DNA of 64,000 bases. Source: Hoyosella sp. YIM 151337 (lineage in GTDB: Bacteria; Actinomycetota; Actinomycetes; Mycobacteriales; Mycobacteriaceae). Of this stretch, positions 39,218 through 51,300 are shown one piece after another. The notes under the pieces are model-generated. The model had not been told where the DNA came from, searched no databases, and was given only the letters and a program-made list of their open reading frames with translations. How positions within the stretch are numbered: position 1 is the stretch's first letter; each line of letters begins with the position of its first letter. The DNA is taken from positions 632,894 through 696,893 of the forward strand of contig NZ_JAPEIQ010000006.1 of assembly GCF_026041215.1 (NCBI RefSeq). The letters run 5' to 3'. The position numbers and the translations under genes were made by a program.

Positions 39218-39283
39218 GAAGCTCACCTTGGGACGGCGTGCTCCCGGAGGTTACCAAGTCCAGTCCGGGAGCACGCCAGCTTC
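39218..39283 (-). promoter_or_regulatory. Large intercistronic hairpin between iniB and iniA
   Basis: A 14-base perfect stem, GGCGTGCTCCCGGA (39235-39248) with its complement at 39264-39277, and a 15-base loop. It is flanked by an outer GAAGCT/AGCTTC pair at 39218-39223 and 39278-39283. It lies after the iniB stop and just upstream of the iniA ribosome site. No U-run follows, so it may be a partial terminator, attenuator or mRNA 3' stabiliser rather than a full terminator. Confidence 0.75.
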
Positions 39284-39337
39284 GATCTACTCAGTGCAGA
39301 CGATTTCTCTGCACCGGGCCAATTTCACGCTGCACGG

Positions 39338-42300
39338 TCACCCGATGAAGTCGCCGCTGTCTGCGACGGGAGCATCGAATGCGGACGTCAAACCGGAATC
39401 CCACGTTTGCGACAGGCCGCTTGAGAGCCCGGATGTAAGCCCACTCGTCAGCCCCGTGGCGGTCGTACCCAGAGTGTCTGCACCACTCCCCACCGTATCG
39501 GTCACGACACCCGTGACCGCACCGGTCGTGCTGGCAACCGGGGCAGCGTAGTCGGTTACGGGAGCACTGTAAGTGCTGTAGTCCGTGGTTCCGCTGAAGC
39601 TGTCCGTGCTGTCCGGGACGGACATTGCACTCACCGACTCAGACGCCGTGGTGAGTCCGCCCGTAATCCCAGCCGCGCCTTCAAGTGTCCCTGAGACGGC
39701 ACCAGCAACTCCACCGATCGCCTCGGCTCCACCCGCAGCAGCGCCCGCGACGCCTCCAACAGCTTCCGCGGCAGCACCTCCGGCACCGGCCACACCAGCT
39801 GTTGCATCGCCCAGGAACTGGGTGCTCCCGGACAGCGCCCCGGCCGCGTCGCCAAGCGCGTCGGCGCCTCCAGCCACCGCACCGGTGACTCCGCCGAGAG
39901 CATCTGCCGAACCGCCCGCGGCACCAGCGAACGCTCCTGCCGCGTCGCCGATGACTCCAGCGCCACCGTCAAGCACCCCTGCGAACCCGCCAGCTGCGTC
40001 GCCGACAGCACCAGCTGACCCAGCGAGCGCACCCGCTGCGCCACCCAGCGCATCGGCGCCGCCTTCGAAGGCTCCCGTGAAGCCACCCGCGGCGCCTCCC
40101 ACAGCTTCAGCAGCACCGGCAAGCGCACCACCCGCTTCCGCAGCGCCTGCAAGGGCACCAGCCACATCACCGATCGCTTCCGCGCCACCTGCAGCCGCAC
40201 CAGCCGCCTCGCCCAGTGCACCCGCACTGCCCGCGAGCGCGCCAGCGGCCGCAGCGGCAGCACCAGCGCCACCGGCAAGTGCAGCACTGCCAGCCCCTGC
40301 AACGTCGCCGATCGCACCGGCGCTTCCCGCCAGGCCCCCGGCGACATCACCGACCGCTCCTGCCGAACCAGCAAGGCCACCAGCAGCGTCAGCGCCGCTT
40401 TGCAGAGCACCAGAGAATGCGCTTGCGGCATCGCCCAGTGCACCTGCGGAACCTGCCACAGCGCCTGCGGCACCACCGAAGGCGTCCGCACCGGCTCCGA
40501 GGGCGCCACCGAACGCACCCGCTGTTTCTCCGAGCGCACCCGCAGAACCGGCGAGTGCACCAGCGGCGCCGCCGACAGCGCCGGCTCCGCCTTCAAGCCC
40601 GCTTCCAGCCGCCCCGGCCACACCGCCCAAAGCTCCTGCCCCGCCGCTAACGGCGCCTCCCAGCGCACCTGCAAGCCCTCCAAGCGCGCCGGCCGAACCA
40701 GCGACCGCACCCGCAGTACTGGCAAGAGCATCAGCACCACCGCTGAGCGCGCCGCCAGCAGAACCTGCAGCGTCACCGAGCGCGCCCGCACTGCCCGCCA
40801 ATGCTGCGGCGGTGTTGCCCGCAGCCGCAGCACCACCCTGCAGCGCCCCGCTGAACGCGCCAGCGGCGTCGCCGAGAACACCCGCCGACCCGGCAAGCGC
40901 TCCGGCGGCTCCTCCGACAGCGTCCGCACCGCCCTCGAACGCGCCAGTGAAGGCACCCGCTGCTCCACCCAGCGCACCTGCTGAGCCGGCGAGCGCACCA
41001 GCGACATCACCGACCGCCCCAGCAGAACCAGCAAGCGCACCAGCGGCACCACCGAGGGCCTCAGCACCGCCAGCGAATGCGCCCGCAGCTGCGCCCGCGA
41101 CATCACCGACCGCCCCAGCAGAGCCGGCCAGCGCACCAGCGACATCACCGACCGCCCCAGCAGAACCAGCAAGCGCACCAGCCGCACCGCCAACAGCCTC
41201 AGCACCCCCGGTCAACGCACCGGAGAAGGCACCCGCGGCACCTCCAAGTGCGCCCGCGGAACCAGCCAGCGCACCGGCCACGTCTCCAACTGCACCGGCT
41301 GAACCAGCGGCCGCTCCAGCCACGTCGCCGATGGCGCCAGCTGAACCTGCGAACGCGGCACCCGCTTCGCCCAGCGCTCCAGCGCCCCCGGCGAAGGCCC
41401 CAGCAGCTGAACCGGCGACATCCCCGAGAGCACCAGCCGAGCCAGCTAGTGCGCCAGTCGCACCACCCACAGCCTCAGCACCACCAGCAAACGCACCCGC
41501 CGCACCACCAGCAACACCACCAAGCGCTTCCGCACCGACAGCCAGGGCGCCAGCCGCACCACCCACAGCCTCAGCACCACCAGCAAACGCACCCGCCGCA
41601 CCACCAGCTACACCGCCGAGCGCTTCCGCACCGCCAGCCAGGGCGCCAGCTGCGCCACCCACAGCCTCAGCACCACCAGCAAACGCACCCGCCGCACCAC
41701 CAGCTACACCGCCGAGCGCTTCCGCACCGCCAGCCAGGGCACCGGCTGCGCCGGCGGCGGCTTCAGCACCGCCAGCGAGTGTTCCTCCAAGCCCGAAGGC
41801 CGAGTCACCAAGCGCACCACCGAGACCCGCACCGGCCTCAGCACCGCCAGCCACCGCGCCAGCCGCGGCTCCTAATGCGCCAGCCGATCCAGCGAGGGCG
41901 CCACCAACCTCCCCGAGGGCGCCCGCACTTCCCGCGAGAGCACCGGCAACGTCACCGACAGCGCCAGCCGAACCCGCGAGCGCCCCGGCGACCTCGCCAG
42001 CTGCACCGGCGGCTCCGGCGAGAGCACCACCGGCTTCTCCCGCTGCGCCAGCGGCACCGGCCACGGCACCCGCAGCGTCACCAAGTGCGCTTGCGCCACC
42101 GGCGAAGGCGCCCGCAAAGCCACCCGCAGCCTCTCCGAGTGCGCCCGCGCTTCCTGCGAGTGCACCGGCAACGTCACCAACCGCACCAGCCGAACCCGCC
42201 AGCCCTCCTGCGACACCACCGAGCGCTTCGGCGCCACCAGCGAACGCTCCGGCTCCCGCACCAGCAACCTCGCCGAGCGCTCCGGCTGAACCGGCGAGCG

Positions 42301-45300
42301 CACCAGCAACCTCACCGACAGCTCCGGCTGACCCCGCAAGGGCACCAGCAGCACCGCCAATCGCTTCCGCTCCACCGGTGAATGCGCCGCCGACCGCGCC
42401 AGCAGCCTCCCCGAGGGCGCCCGCAGAACCGGCCAGACCGCCAGCGACTCCACCAACTGCGCCAGCCGAACCAGCCAGACCGCCAGCGACATCACCGACC
42501 GCGCCAGCCGAACCAGCCAGCGCGCCAGCCACACCACCGAGTGCCTCAACACCGCCAGCGAAGGCGCCCGCAGCTGCACCCGCAACGTCACCGATCGCAC
42601 CCGCACTGCCGGCCAACGCACCGGCAGCGTCACCCAATGCAGCGGCGCCGCCTTCAAACGCACCAGTCAGACCGCCAGCGGCACCAGCCAATCCACTTGC
42701 GCTCCCCGCCAAAGCTCCCGCCACGTCGCCGACCGCACCTGCGCCGCCTGTAGCTGCACCACCCAGAGCGCCCGCGGCTTCTCCGAGGACCCCCGCGCCA
42801 CCTGCGAGGCCGCCCGCGACATCGCCGATCGCCGACGCACCACCAGCGAGACCCGTGCCCACCGCCCCGGCGACGTCGCCCGCCGCACCCGCTGCACCAG
42901 CGAACGCTCCTGCGGCCGCACCTGCGGCTTCGGCACCACTCTCGAGTGCGCCCGTGAACGCTCCGGCTGCACCGCCGAGAGCTTCCGCGCCGCCACTCAG
43001 TGCGCCAGAAACAGCCCCGGCGGCTTCTCCGAGCGCTCCAGCCGAACCGGCAAGACTGCCTGCGACGTCACCGACCGCTCCAGCTCCACCCGCAAGTCCG
43101 GCTGCCGCAGCCCCGGCAACTTCACCGACCGCGCCAGCTGATCCCGCGAGCGCGCCCGCAACGTCACCGACCGCGCCCGCGCCGCCTTCAAAGGCACCGC
43201 CCACGGCGGCAGCAGCGTCACCCAGGGCGCCAGCAGATCCGGCGAGAGCTCCTGTCACACCTCCGACCGCACCAGCGCTACCTGCAAGATCGCTCGCAGC
43301 ACCCGCAAGCGCTTCTCCCATGCCCGCAAATCCACCGATTGCTTCAGCACCACCGGCCGCAACGGCTGCGAGGCCTGCTGCTGCCGCTGCCGCGCCACCT
43401 GCTGCGGCGGCAGCAGCTCCGGCAACCGAACCTGCCGTTTGTCCCGCAGCGCCAGCGCTCCCTGCAACAGCTCCCGCAGCGTCACCAGCAGCGCCAGCCG
43501 AACTAGCGACCGCACCAGCGGCGCCACCAATCGCTCCCGCACCGCCGGCGAAGGCACCGCCCAGGCTTCCCGCAACGTCACCCGCAGCCCCGGCAGCACC
43601 TGCGAGCGCACCGGCGGCTCCGGCTGCGGCCCCTGCAGCACCGCTGAGCGCCCCCGTCGCACCGCCCGCTGCGCCCGCAAGCGCTTCAGCACCACCGGCG
43701 AACGCGCCCCCGAGGTTTCCAGCGACGTCTCCGACTGCCGTTGCCCCGCCGGACAGCGCTCCCGCTGCTTGCGCGGCTGCCCCCGCGGTTCCGTCCACTG
43801 CACCCGAGAGCGCACCTCCTGCAGCAGCTGCTGCCCCAGCTGCACCCGCGACCGCGCCCGCGGCAGCGCCCGCAGCTTCCGCCGCGCCCGCTGCGGCACC
43901 CGCGACCCCTGCCACGGCTTCAGCTGCACCGCTGAACCCGCCGGAGATATCACCTACAAATTCCACTGCACCAATACCTCCTGTGAGATCGCCAATTAGG
44001 CTGGGGTCAAGAACTTCTGAGAGATCTGGCAGGTCACCTAGGCCAGGCAAATCCCCGAGCCCGGGCAAGTCACCAATGTTGGCAGTGAAGTCACCAATCT
44101 GGCCGATGTTGCCTATATCGCCAAGAGTGGCGATATTTTCGACCACAGCCGAGATGTTGCCGAAGTCGCCGATCTGGGCGAGGTCTTCGAAGAACGCGGT
44201 CACATTGCCAATGTCCCCGGCTGAGAGGCCCGACAGCACATCACCAATGGCCGCGGACGGGTCGCCGCTGACGTTCACGACGCTGTCAATCATGTCGTTG
44301 AGGACTGAGGGGTCGCTGATATTGGCGAAATCTTGCAACGTGGCGGAGAGATTCCCGATATCGACTGTGTCGTTAAGCGATATTAGGTTCGTCAGGACGT
44401 CGCCGACCACGTTCCCCGACCCGAGGTTTGCTGCCGCGTCGTTTAGCACATCGCTAATCGAAGCGATCAGTGTTGGGTCACCGACAGCAGCGAGGTTCGA
44501 GAGAACGTCGCCGATCTGACCGATCACCGTTGGGTCCGACACGCCCGTGAGGTCCCCAATCACCGAGCTAATCGGCCCGAGCTGGCCGAAGTCACCACTC
44601 AGTATGTCCGTGAGCTCATTGCCAGAAGCGATACCGGAAAGCACATCACCGAATTGGCCCACAATCGCTGGATCACCAATCGCGCTCAGACCCGAAAGCA
44701 CATCTCCGATCTCACCGACCACCGTCGGGTCGGAAATGTTGCCAACGCCGTTCAGGAAGTCACCCACCTGCCCAAAGACATCGTTACCGCTGAGAACATC
44801 ACCGATTTGGCCGACACCGCTGATGTCACCTAGCTGCGCAAGGCTGTCGAACACAGCACCGACAGCACTGATATCACCAACCTCCGCGAGATCACTGAAG
44901 AACGCCCCGAGCTGCCCGATATCGCCAGACGCGATATTCGACAACACATCGCCGACCGCAGCTGATGGATCACCCGACGCCAGTCCGTTGAGGAAGTCAG
45001 CGACAATCGCGGGATCGCTGATGTTCGCGATGTCCCCGAATGCAGCTCCCAGGTTTCCGATGTCGACAGTGTCACTCAGCGTTGCCAGATTGGAGAGAAT
45101 ATCGCCGAACTGGCCAACATTTTCGATGTCGGCCACGTTGGACAGGACGTCACCCACCTGACCGAATATCGCAGGATCGGTGATTGTAACGAGGTTCGAA
45201 AGAACATCGCCAAACTGCCCGACCACTGTGGGGTCGGCAACCGCAGTAAGGCCCGACAGCACGTCACCGACCTGATTGCCGCTGAGAACATCACCGATCT

Positions 45301-48300
45301 GACCGATCACCGCGGGATCCGCTATACCGGTGAAGCCGGAGAACACATCACCGATCTCACCGATTATTGACGGGTCATTCAAGGCAGCGAGTCCGCTAAG
45401 GACATCACCGAACTGGCCGACGTCACTGATATCACCCAACTGCGCGAGGTTGTCAAACACCGCATTGATCCCGTTGAGGTCACCTGCCTGCGCGATGTCC
45501 TGAACGATGGCGGTGAGCTGCCCAACATCTCCACTCGAGATAGTTGTAAGCACGTCCCCAACAGTGGCCGACGGGTCAGCGCTAACAAGGTCGTTCAGGA
45601 AGTTCGAGAGCAACTGCGGGTCACTAACGTTCGCGAAATCCTGCAGGACAGTCCCGACTGCGTCGAGGTTGAAGCTGTCACTCATCGACGCGATGTTGGC
45701 AATGATGTCACCGACCTCATTGCCACTGAAAAGGTCACCAAGCTGGCCGAAATCGCTGATGTTGCCGATTCCCGAGAGGACGTCCCCGACCTGACCGATT
45801 GCTGTTGGATCGCCGATCGAGCTGAGCCCGGAGAGTACGTCACCAATCTGTCCAGCATTCCCGGAGAGCAGATCACCAAACTCGTTGCCGTTGATTCCGG
45901 ACAGAACGTCACCGACCTGACCGATGACGGCAGGATTCAGCGCCGACAGGTCACTCAGCACGTCACCCATCTGCCCGATGTTGGTGATGTCACCCGACAG
46001 GATGTCAGTGACTGGATTCGCGTTCCCGGAAAGGACATCACCGATGTCTCCCAGGTTGGCGAGATCGCTGAGCACTGAGAGGTTTTGGAAGACTGCACCT
46101 AGCTGTCCAATGTCTCCAACCTGGGCGACGTCCTGGAAAAATGCCGCAAACTGACCAATGTCACCGGTCTGGGCAACGTCCTGCAGTGTCGCGCCTAGCG
46201 CACCGATGTTGAGGTTGTCGCTCAGCGCGCTGAGGTCATTGAGAGAGTCGCTTATCTGACCGAAGTTCTCGAAGGAACCGATACCGCTCAGCACATCGCC
46301 GATCTGTCCGATCGTGGCGTTATCGCCGATCGAAATCAGCTCTGACACAACGTCACCAATTTCGTTGGCATTGCCGAAGTTCGACAGGATGTCGGTGACC
46401 TGACCAATCACCGTGGGATCAGAGATATTTGCGATGCCGGACAGAACATCACCGAGTTGGTTCCCGTTCCCGGCTTCGACGAAGTTGCTGAGCACGTCCC
46501 CAATCTGCCCAACATTGCTGATGTCATTAAGCGCAGCAATGTTCTCGAAGACTGGGCTGAGAACGTTGAGATCACCCATCTGGGCGAGATTGTCTAAGAA
46601 GGCTCCAACCTCGCTGATATCGCCCGTCTGCGCAATGTCTTGCAGAACCGCACCGAGTTCACCGACGTTGAAGCTGTCGCTGATCGTGCCGAAGTTGCTG
46701 AGGATGTCGCTAATTTGTCCAATGTTGGTGAAGTCGCCTGCACTCGCGAGATTCGAGAGCACATCGCCGATTTCGCCGACATTTGCGAAGTCGCCCGCAT
46801 CCACCAGATCACTGAGTACGTTGCCGATCTGCGTGTTGTCGAGATTCGCGATGCCGCTAAGGACGTCGCCGATCTCACCGAAAACGGTGGGGTCGGTGAT
46901 GTTCGCGAACCCGGATAGGACATCACCGAGCTGGTTTGCATTTGCCAGGCCACTCAAGACGTCACCAATCTGATTGGCGTTGCCCGCATCCACCAGATCA
47001 CTGAGAACATTGCCGACCTCGTTCGCATTACCGATACCTGACAGCACTTCACTGATGTGACCGACATTGCTGAGGTCATTCAGTGCAGATAGGTTGTCGA
47101 ATACCGCGCTGATGCCGGTGACATCACCGACCTGAGCGATGTCCTGCAGGAACGGGGCGAAGTCTCCCATTTGCGCGACATCCTGCAACGTCGCTGCGAG
47201 TGTTCCGAGGTTCAGGTTGTCGCTGATCGCGCTGAAGTTCGAGAGGATGTCACCGACCTGTCCGATGTTCTCGAGTCCTCCGAGGCTCGACAGGACGTCA
47301 CCGACTTCTCCGATCCCCGTGACGTCACCGAAGGAGCCGAGTCCACTGAGGACGTCACCGAGTTGCCCTATTGAGTTTCCGTCACCAATGCCTGACAGGC
47401 CGGAGAGTACGTCACCCACATCGTTGCCTGATGCGAGACCAGAAAGGACGTCACCGACCTGACCGATCACCGTGGGATCGGAAATGTTCGCGATGCCCGA
47501 CAGCACGTCAGTGATGGGAGCGATGACGGTGGGATCAGAAATATTGCCGATGCCACTAAGCACGTCACTGATGTCGCTGATGTTCCCAAAATCACTCAGT
47601 GTCGAAATGTTTTCGAAAACTGGGTTCAGAACACTGAGGTCACCGTTTTGCGTGATGTTGTCGAAGAATGCGCCGACCTGGCTGATGTCGCCCGTGTTTG
47701 CGAATCCCTGCAGCACATCACCGAGGTTGGTAACCGGCGCGAAGTCACCGACGTCTACCAGGTCAGACAGAATCTCGCTGACTTGGCCGACATTCTCTAG
47801 GTTGCCGAAACCGCTGAGCACATCGCCGACCTGGCCAGCGTTGTCCATGTTGGCGATGCCGCTGAGGACATCTCCGATCTGACCGATCGATGCGATGTCT
47901 CCAGTTGTCAGGCCGCTCAGCACATCACTGATGTCATTGCCGCCGGCCAGACTGGTGAGGACGTCACCAACCTGGGCGATCACCGCCGGATCCGAAATGT
48001 TGGCGATTCCAGACAGCACGTCACCGAACTGGCCGAAGTCGCCAGTGAGCACATCGCCGATCTGGCCTACGTTGTCGAGAACCGGGCTCAGAACGCTGAG
48101 GTCACCGGCCTGACCGATGTTCTGGAAGAAGTTGGTGAGGTTGCCGAGATCTCCATTATTGGTGATTGCTGAGAGCACATCACCGGACAGCACATCTCCG
48201 ACTTCACTTGCTATGCCGGTGATGTCGCCGACCGTGTTGCCCGACCCGAGATTCGCTGCCGCGTCGTTTAGCACATCGCTAAACGAGCCGATCAGTGTTG

Positions 48301-51300
48301 GGTCGCCGATGCTAGCGAGGTTTGACAGCACATCACCAAACTGGCTGTTGTTGAGAACATCACTGACCTGTGCGAGCGAAATGGCCGCGACATCGCCAAT
48401 CTGGCCGACGCCGTTGTCGCCGTTGGCAATGCCGCCGACCATGTCCCCAATTTGATTACCACCGGCAAGCCCATTAAGGACGTCTGTGATGGTATTTCCG
48501 TTTGCGATGTCACTGAGCTGCCCAATGTTGCTCAGCACATCACCGATGGCGTTGACGTCACCGACATCAGCCAGGTCATTGAAGAATGCCGCGAGCTGCC
48601 CGATGTCACCAGTGGTGAAGCCAGAGAGGATGTCACCGATGTCGCTGGAAGGGTTGAGGATGTCGCTCAGCACAGACGGATCAGTGATGTTAGCGAAGTC
48701 CTGCAAAGCGTTGCCGATGGCAGTCAGGTTGGCGGTGTCACCCAGCGTTACAAGCTGCGAGAGTACGTCTCCGACCTCAGTGAAATTGCCGGAGAAAAGG
48801 TCGCCACTAAGCACGTCGGCGATTTGTCCGAGGTTCTCGACGTTTCCGATTCCGATCAGCACATCGCCAAGCTGACCGATCGCGGTAGGATCACCAATCT
48901 GAGCGAGACCGGAAAGAACGTCGCCGAACTGATTGCCGCCGAGCACGTCACCTAGTTGGTTACCCGAAGCAAGACCCGACAGAGCTTCACTAAAGTCACC
49001 GACGATTGCGGGGTCGGTGATCTGCGCGAAGTTCGAGAGCACGTCTCCGACCTGGCCGATCACGGTATTGTCCGTGATGTCTCCGAGCTGTGCGATATTC
49101 GACAGGACGTCAGTGAGCTGGTTGCCTGACAATACGTCGCCGATATCTGCCAGGTTGCCTGCAATGCCGGTAATGTCACCCGCCTGCGCGAGAGTCTCGA
49201 AAAATGCGCCAACCTGCTCGAGTTGACCGATGTTCGACAAGACATCTCCAAAAACGGCAGACGGATCGCCGGTAGCGATATTGCTGAGGATGTCCCCGAT
49301 AAGAGCGGCGTCGCTGATGTTGGCAAAGTCCTGGAGTACCGCTCCGAGCGAAGCGATCGTAGCGTCGTCACCGAACGAGCCGATGTTTGACAGGACATCA
49401 CCGACTTGGCCGATTGCCGCAGGGTCGCCTACAGAAGCGAGTCCACTGAGGACGTCACCAAATTGGCCGATCAGTGCCGGGTTAGCGATGTTTGACAGGA
49501 TGTCACCGAACTCGTTGCCACCAGCCAGGTTGTTGAGTACGTCCGTGAACTGACCGATCACGGCCGGATCCGCGCTAAACCCAGAAAGCACATCGCCGAA
49601 ACCGCTCAGGATGTCACCGAACTGAGTGCCGGAGAGAATATCGCTGACATCCCCGATACCTGAGACGTCTCCGAGGTTGTTTCCGCCAACAATATTCGAT
49701 AGCACATCATTGAACTGACCGAATCCACTGAGTACATCGCCAATCTCGCCGATGTTCGCGATGTCGCTGAGGCTGACAAGGTTGTCGAAGACTTGACCCA
49801 CGGCCGTGAGGTCTCCCACCTGCGCGATGTCCTGGAAGAACGCGCCCACCTGGTTCAATTCCGCGAGCCCAAAGTCACCGAAGTTCGAGATGTTGGACAG
49901 TACGTCTCCCGACAGGATGTCGCCGAAGACTGCGGATGGGTCACCAATCGTTGCGATGTCCTGCAAAGCCGCGCCGAGCGCACCGATATTCAGGTTCTCG
50001 CTCACCGTCGCGAGGTTAGAAAGCACGTCGCCGACCTCGCCGATTCCGTTCCCGTCACCGATGCCGATTAGGCCGGAAAGGATGTCTCCGTTGTTACCAG
50101 ACAGCAGATCGCCCACTCCGCTCAGGTTCTCCACGTTTCCGATGCCGGAAAGTACGTCGCCAACCTGCCCGAATAGCGTTGGATCGGAGATGCCCGCAAT
50201 ATCGCCGAGGAACGTTGTGATCGGCCCAAACTGACCAGCGTTGCCCGAGAGAATGTCGGCAAGATCGGAAACTGCGACCGGATTGTTCGACGCGAGGCCG
50301 GACAGAATGTCACCGAACTGGCCGATCAAAACGGGGTCGTTGAGCGCGCCAAGGCCCGAAAGAATGTCACCGAACTGAGCGAAATCGCTAAAGTCACTCA
50401 GCTGCGCGACATTGCCGCTCAAGACGTCACCGATCTGCGCGATGTTTCCGCTGCCGATCCCGGAGAGAACGTCACCAAACTGGGTGACGCCGTCAGCGTT
50501 CGCCAGGTTGGTGAGTACATCTCCAGCCTGCGCGACATTGCCGCTCAAGACGTCACCGACAACGCTGAGGTTGTTCACGTCACCGAACTGGGCGAGGCTT
50601 TCGAAGACGGGACCAATCGCGGTGAAATCGCCCGCGGTGATGAGGTCTGACAGGAGCGACGTGTCGGAGAGGTTCGCGAAGTTGTTCAGTGCGTCACCGA
50701 TCGCACCGATACTCGCGATATCGCCCGTCGAAGCGAGGTTCGAGAGGATGTCACCGACTTGACCGATCGCGCCGACGTTTCCTGAGAGGACGTCCCCAAT
50801 CTGTCCCACTACCGCGGGATCGGTGAAGGCACTGAACCCTGAGAGGACGTCCCCCACCTGGCCGAGAACCACTGGGTCAAACTGTGCAAGGTTGGACAGC
50901 ACATCCCCAAATTGGTTGCCGGAAAGGGCTTCTCCGATCTGGGTTATCACCGTGTTGTCGGCAATTTGCGCGAAGTTCGAAAGGATGTCGCTCACCTGGC
51001 CAATTGCCACCGCGTCGTTGAGCGCCGTGATGCCCGAGAGGACGTCACCCACCTGGTTTCCTCCCGCGATACCTGAAATCACGTTGCCAACCTCGTTCCC
51101 GGTGAGCACATCACCGATATGACCAGCGAAATCCCCAAACTGGTTGCCTGATAGTAGATTTGCGGCGATGTCACCGAAGTCGCCTGCGATACCGGTGATA
51201 TCGCCGAGCTGGTTTCCGCTCAGCAGTTCACCGATCTGCCCGATGGTGCTGATGTCACTCAGTTGAGCAATGTTGTTCAGAACGTCGCCAAGCTGACCGA

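Noticed and set aside
39585..44519. A 1,644-codon open frame on the plus strand, Ala/Pro/Ser-rich
   Set aside because: It lies exactly antisense to the Ala/Gly repeat region of iniB. Repeated GCN and GGN codons with biased third bases leave the opposite strand open. It has no domain, no ribosome site, and ends where the repeat type changes.
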